A stretch of 46,004 nt of DNA from Oceanobacillus indicireducens. Lineage in GTDB: Bacteria; Bacillota; Bacilli; Bacillales; Amphibacillaceae. Below are positions 42,816 through 46,004 of this stretch, piece after piece (within the stretch, counting starts at the first letter, position 1; every line of letters begins with the position of its first letter). The position numbers and the translations under genes are program-made. Below the pieces are notes generated by a model, which searched no databases, was not told where the DNA came from, and saw only the letters and a list, made by a program, of their open reading frames with translations. The DNA is taken from positions 15,238 through 61,241 of the forward strand of contig NZ_BMOS01000012.1 in NCBI RefSeq assembly GCF_014647195.1, read 5' to 3'.

Positions 42816-43772
42816 TCACTTTGCCCATTGTTCACGTATTTCTGTTGCTTCTTTTATAAGAGACTGAATTAAACTTTCCACTGTCGGAACATCATGTATC
42901 CTTGCAGCAGATTGTCCGGCCCAACCAAACCCTTCTGTATCATCGCCTTCTTGGATATAGTGATGATTAACCTTTCCGCTTATGTAATCCTTTAATGATT
43001 CATACCCTTGTTGCTGCTTTTCTATTTCAAGGATTTTCTCGGCAAAAGGTCCCTTTAACACTCTGGCAGGAGCCCCAATCGAACGTTTAATAACGGTTGT
43101 ATCCTCTTCTTCTGCATTCAGTATTGCTTGTTTATAATTGTCATGAGCAAGGCACTCTTTCGTTGCAATGAAGCGGGTTCCCATTTCAATCCCCTCTGCT
43201 CCGAGGCTTAACGCTGCCATAAAACCTCGCCCATCGGCTATCCCACCCGATGCAATTACTGGTATTGATATGTGATCAACAACCTGTGGTGTAAGAATAA
43301 AGGTACCAACATCGGAACGACCCAAATGCCCTCCGCCTTCTTGCCCCACAACCATCACAGCGTCTGCACCGAGTTCTTCCGCTTTCTTCGCCTGTCTCCT
43401 AGCAGCTACAAGGACTAGTTTCTTTATTGGATGATTATCTACCATATCGAGCACACCCTTAGGATTACCTCCAGTGACAGAAATAACCGGAACCTCCTCA
43501 TCTATGGCAACTTGGACCATATCTTCATACGATCTGCCGTGTTGCCCAATTGCATAATTCACTCCAAACGGTTTATCCGTTAATGATTTCATTTTTCGTA
43601 TTTCTTCGCGTAATGCTTCTGGTGAAGGTAACGTCATCGCGGTAATCTGTCCGAGACCGCCTGCATTAGAAACGGCTGCGGCAAGGTCGGAATAAGCTAA
43701 GTAAGCAAGCCCTCCTTGGATGATTGGATATTTAATATTTAGCAACTTTGTTACTCGAGTTTCAAACTCCAT
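42816..43772 (-). CDS. Nitronate monooxygenase (2-nitropropane dioxygenase family)
   Basis: A 318-residue FMN-dependent TIM-barrel oxygenase that detoxifies alkyl nitronates. QGGLAYLAYSDLAAAVSNAG near the N terminus binds FMN phosphate; GQEGGGHLGR (about 143-152) has the active-site histidine; PVIASGGIADGRGFMAALSL and GTRFIATKE complete the barrel motifs. Similar enzymes (FabK-like, YrpB) share the fold, so the true substrate is uncertain. Downstream of the deacetylase lipoprotein, 40 nt apart. Confidence 0.88.
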   Translation of the reverse strand: MEFETRVTKLLNIKYPIIQGGLAYLAYSDLAAAVSNAGGLGQITAMTLPSPEALREEIRKMKSLTDKPFGVNYAIGQHGRSYEDMVQVAIDEEVPVISVTGGNPKGVLDMVDNHPIKKLVLVAARRQAKKAEELGADAVMVVGQEGGGHLGRSDVGTFILTPQVVDHISIPVIASGGIADGRGFMAALSLGAEGIEMGTRFIATKECLAHDNYKQAILNAEEEDTTVIKRSIGAPARVLKGPFAEKILEIEKQQQGYESLKDYISGKVNHHYIQEGDDTEGFGWAGQSAARIHDVPTVESLIQSLIKEATEIREQWAK

Positions 43773-43812
43773 TTATTTTTTTCCTCCCTTTATTTCCATT
43801 TCATATGATTAT

Positions 43813-44700
43813 TTATTCTTTTTCACTTGCTTCATCTAATGTTTGGATAAGATGTGGATCAACAATTTCATACCCACTGTCTCTTAGTCCATTAACAATT
43901 CTCTCAAGCGCCTCATTCGTCCATTCCCTGTCATGCATTAATAAATTTGCTCCCGGCTTCAGCAAGGAATAATCGACATCAACTTCAGGACCTTCACCTG
44001 AGATCATCGCTTCAGCTAATTTATCTGCATCCATATAGGGCTCGAAATAATCGTATCCATATGTCCAATTCATTAATATCATACCTTCGTCAACAACAAC
44101 TTGCTCAGAATAGTCGGTATTCATCCCGTTAGGAGCTCGGAAGAATTTCGGTCTTTCTCCAATAATTTCTTCCACTCGATCATTCAAACTTACGATCTCT
44201 TCTTTTTGTTCTTCTTCTGGTAAATCGGGGATTAAAGGATGATTATACGTATGATTCCCGATTGGAAATCCCATTTCATGGAGTTGTCTCAAGGCTTCTT
44301 CCTCTTCCGGTGTATCAAGGAAGTGACCATTCACAAAGAAAATTGCACCTGCTTCCAATTCCTGTAATGTTTCCGCCATTTCTAAAGCATATTCCGCTGG
44401 AGCATCATCAATCGTTAAAAGTACAACATTTTCATCGATATCTTCTTCTAAAGGGACGACACTTGCATCCTCAGCTACATAGTACTGCGGCTCATTCGCT
44501 GCTTCTGCGTCTACTTCTATTTCGGATTCTTCATCCTTTGCAGGTTCCTCTTCCTCCTCTCTTTCGTCTTTATGTTCCATTTCTTCCTCTGTTTGTTGAT
44601 TTGTATTTTCACTCGCCGAATCATCCGGCTCTTCTGCTTCATTTGCCGAGCAGGCTGATAAAGCAAGCGCGAAAATAAGCAGGAAAATTAATCGCTTCAT
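43813..44700 (-). CDS. Polysaccharide deacetylase-like lipoprotein
   Basis: A 295-residue lipoprotein: signal peptide with lipobox LSAC, lipidated Cys17, then an extremely acidic linker (about 21-70, mostly E and D) and a NodB-type deacetylase domain (about 90-285). The catalytic motif is TIDDAP (Asp98, Asp99) where the family has TFDDGP; the metal histidines are His150 and His154 (GNHTYNH). FRAPNG and LLMHD complete the active site. It likely removes acetyl groups from peptidoglycan or another polymer outside the membrane; substrate unknown. Ribosome binding site GGGAGG. Confidence 0.85.
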   Translation of the reverse strand: MKRLIFLLIFALALSACSANEAEEPDDSASENTNQQTEEEMEHKDEREEEEEPAKDEESEIEVDAEAANEPQYYVAEDASVVPLEEDIDENVVLLTIDDAPAEYALEMAETLQELEAGAIFFVNGHFLDTPEEEEALRQLHEMGFPIGNHTYNHPLIPDLPEEEQKEEIVSLNDRVEEIIGERPKFFRAPNGMNTDYSEQVVVDEGMILMNWTYGYDYFEPYMDADKLAEAMISGEGPEVDVDYSLLKPGANLLMHDREWTNEALERIVNGLRDSGYEIVDPHLIQTLDEASEKE

Positions 44701-44790
44701 TTTTTGTATCCTCCCGATGTTCTCTTTGGTTTACATTATAGTAATGATTAGAATGGATGACAATGAAAAACTTTCCAGTATTAAAGAGCA

Positions 44791-44948
44791 AAGGCGGAAG
44801 CGCCCGTTTAGCAACGTACAAACTGGAGCACTCCGGAATGAGATAAAGGAAACACAACGAACGCAGTGAGTTGATGTTGACTTATCGATTGGAGGAGTGT
44901 GAAGTTTGATAGTTGCTGGGCGCTGGAGCCGGACGTGGCTAGACCTGC
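44791..44948. repeat. Family II repeat, copy 3 (shortest form)
   Basis: AAGGCGGAAGCGCCCGTTTA, AGCAACGTACAAACTGGAGC, ACTCCGGAATGAGATAAAGG, CGAACGCAGTGAGTTGATGT, then GTGAAGTTTGATAGTTGCTG and GGCGCTGGAGCCGGACGTGG. It lacks the middle block of copy 2 and so shows the basic unit. Lies between the deacetylase gene and the lpdA terminator; no gene in 44701-44952. Confidence 0.8.
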
Positions 44949-44952
44949 AAAT

Positions 44953-44987
44953 AAAAAATGACGGCTAACTCAATAGCCGTCATTTTT
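44953..44987 (-). terminator. lpdA terminator
   Basis: Stem AAAAATGACGGCTA/TAGCCGTCATTTTT with a 6-nt loop and T6 on the minus strand, 9 nt past the lpdA stop. Confidence 0.85.
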
Positions 44988-44995
44988 CTCTGTTT

Positions 44996-46004
44996 TTATA
45001 GCATGTGTACTGGTTTTCCAAGTCCTACTTCTGCAGCTTCCATCGTAATTTCACCTAGTGTCGGGTGAGCGTGGATGGTTAATGCGATATCTTCGGCTGT
45101 CATGCCAGATTCAACTGCAAGACCGATTTCAGAAATCATGTCACTTGCGTTCGGTCCAGCAATTTGACCACCGAGGACAAGACCGTCTTCTTTACGAGTG
45201 ATCAGTTTCAAGAAACCGTCTGATTCGTTTAGAGCCAATGCACGTCCATTCGCTGCGAACGGGAATTTGCCGACTTTTACGTTAAAGCCTTTATCTTTCG
45301 CTTCTTGTTCAGATAATCCAACAGTTGCTAGTTCCGGTTCCGTAAAGGCTACTGCAGGAACGCCGATATAGTCAACTTCAGACTTCTCACCACTGATTAC
45401 TTCTGCTGCAATTTTACCTTCATAAGAAGCTTTATGGGCAAGTGGCGGACCTGCAGTGATGTCGCCAATCGCATAAATGTTGTCTACAGATGTACGACAC
45501 TGCTTATCTGTTTTAACGCGACCTCTCTCATCAAGTTCGATACCAACTTGCTCTAAGCCGATTTCTTCCGTATTTGGCTTACGGCCGACTGTAACAAGTA
45601 CGTAGTCCGCTTCAAGAGTTTCTTCTTTACCTTTTGCTTCATAGCTAACTTTCACACCGTCTTTTGTTTCTTCAACGCCTTTAGCCACTGCTTCTGTAAC
45701 AATGGTAACACCTTTTTTCTTAAGACGTTTTTTCACAACTTGTGTCATTTGTTTTTCAAACCCGCCAAGGATATCTTTTGCACCTTCAAGGAACGTAACT
45801 TCAGTACCGAAGTTAGCAAAAGCAGTTCCTAGCTCCGTTCCAACATAACCTCCACCGATTACAACAAGCTTCTTAGGAATTTCTTTTAAGCTCAATGCAC
45901 CTGTAGAATCAAGTACACGATCAGAGAATTTGAAGCTTGGGATTTCAATAAAAAATTATACGTTTGTGAATTTTTTTCATCCATAACTTTTGCAGTGTTT
46001 TTGT
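44996..46004 (-). pseudogene. lpdA: Dihydrolipoamide dehydrogenase, frameshifted and cut by the window edge
   Basis: The E3 subunit of 2-oxoacid dehydrogenase complexes, reoxidising lipoamide with FAD and NAD. Readable from [20 protein letters not shown] through NAD fold [16 protein letters not shown] region [20 protein letters not shown] and the active-site HAHPTLGE. Upstream of IEIP (about 45950) the frame hits TAA. In another frame the expected preceding sequence continues as [14 protein letters not shown]. Between TYNF and IEIP the family has about 11 residues including ATGS; only 2 nt remain, so about 31 nt are missing. Mutation or contig-end error. The first ~150 codons lie outside. Confidence 0.85.

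Overview
This window looks like a chromosomal segment of a low-GC, endospore-forming member of the Bacillaceae, most plausibly the halotolerant Oceanobacillus/Virgibacillus/Lentibacillus group. That genus-level placement is an inference. The sporulation genes gerE, gerM and sspI are present, and the gene order closely follows the B. subtilis region tig-ysoA ... rph-gerM-racE-ysmB-gerE-ysmA-sdhBAC-yslB-uvrC-trxA-etfA-etfB-fadB-fadR-lcfA-yshE-mutS2-polX-cvpA-zapA-pheT-pheS-ysgA-sspI ... ysdC-ysdB-ysdA-rplT-rpmI-infC. No prophage, CRISPR array, transposase gene or secondary-metabolite cluster was found. The accessory material is all intergenic repeats.

Layout. 1-4.5 kb: 5' end of tig, the TPR gene ysoA, a tRNA-Gly/tRNA-Arg pair, a phosphodiesterase, dITPase (rdgB) and RNase PH (rph). 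4.7-8.5 kb: gerM, glutamate racemase, a MarR regulator with a probable self-operator, gerE with a sigma-K promoter, a carboxymuconolactone-decarboxylase remnant and a thioesterase. 8.7-15.3 kb: succinate dehydrogenase, yslB, uvrC, trxA. 15.6-21.2 kb: the fatty-acid beta-oxidation block (etfA, etfB, enoyl-CoA hydratase, fadR, acyl-CoA ligase), which supplies electrons via ETF. 21.3-26.8 kb: yshE, a 27-residue membrane peptide, mutS2, polX, cvpA, zapA. 27.6-31.5 kb: pheST behind a T-box leader. 31.5-37.5 kb: rRNA methylase, sspI, a DinB-fold protein, lytic transglycosylase, M42 peptidase, tRNA-Lys, dimeric dUTPase, ysdB with a sigma-W promoter, a TVP38-type protein and ysdA. 37.9-39.4 kb: infC-rpmI-rplT with an L20-type leader and an AUU start. 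At about 39.4 kb the order switches to the B. subtilis pdhD-ykt-yla neighbourhood: ylaF-like, suhB, ykzI-like, yktB, nitronate monooxygenase, yktA, a deacetylase lipoprotein and a broken 3' part of lpdA.

The most unusual content is a set of layered, non-coding, highly palindromic repeat families between operons. Family I has three 444-501 bp elements with about 20-bp terminal inverted repeats and two palindromic modules. Family II has three copies of a GC-rich 'GCGCCCGTTTAGCAAC' element. Family III is an 80-bp long hairpin and family IV a 'GAAACTTCATTCAG' repeat. A mini-module of about 60 bp, made of two hairpins whose loops are often GTCCT, is nested inside several of these different elements. 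One family I element sits between a FadR-boxed promoter and fadR itself, giving a leader of about 590 nt. Another occupies the place where rnhC normally lies. lpdA at the right edge carries an apparent 31-nt deletion and frameshift, which is either a real mutation or a contig-end error.

Specific promoters, terminators and leaders were located by eye. Statements on family membership rest on remembered motifs and synteny, not on database searches.
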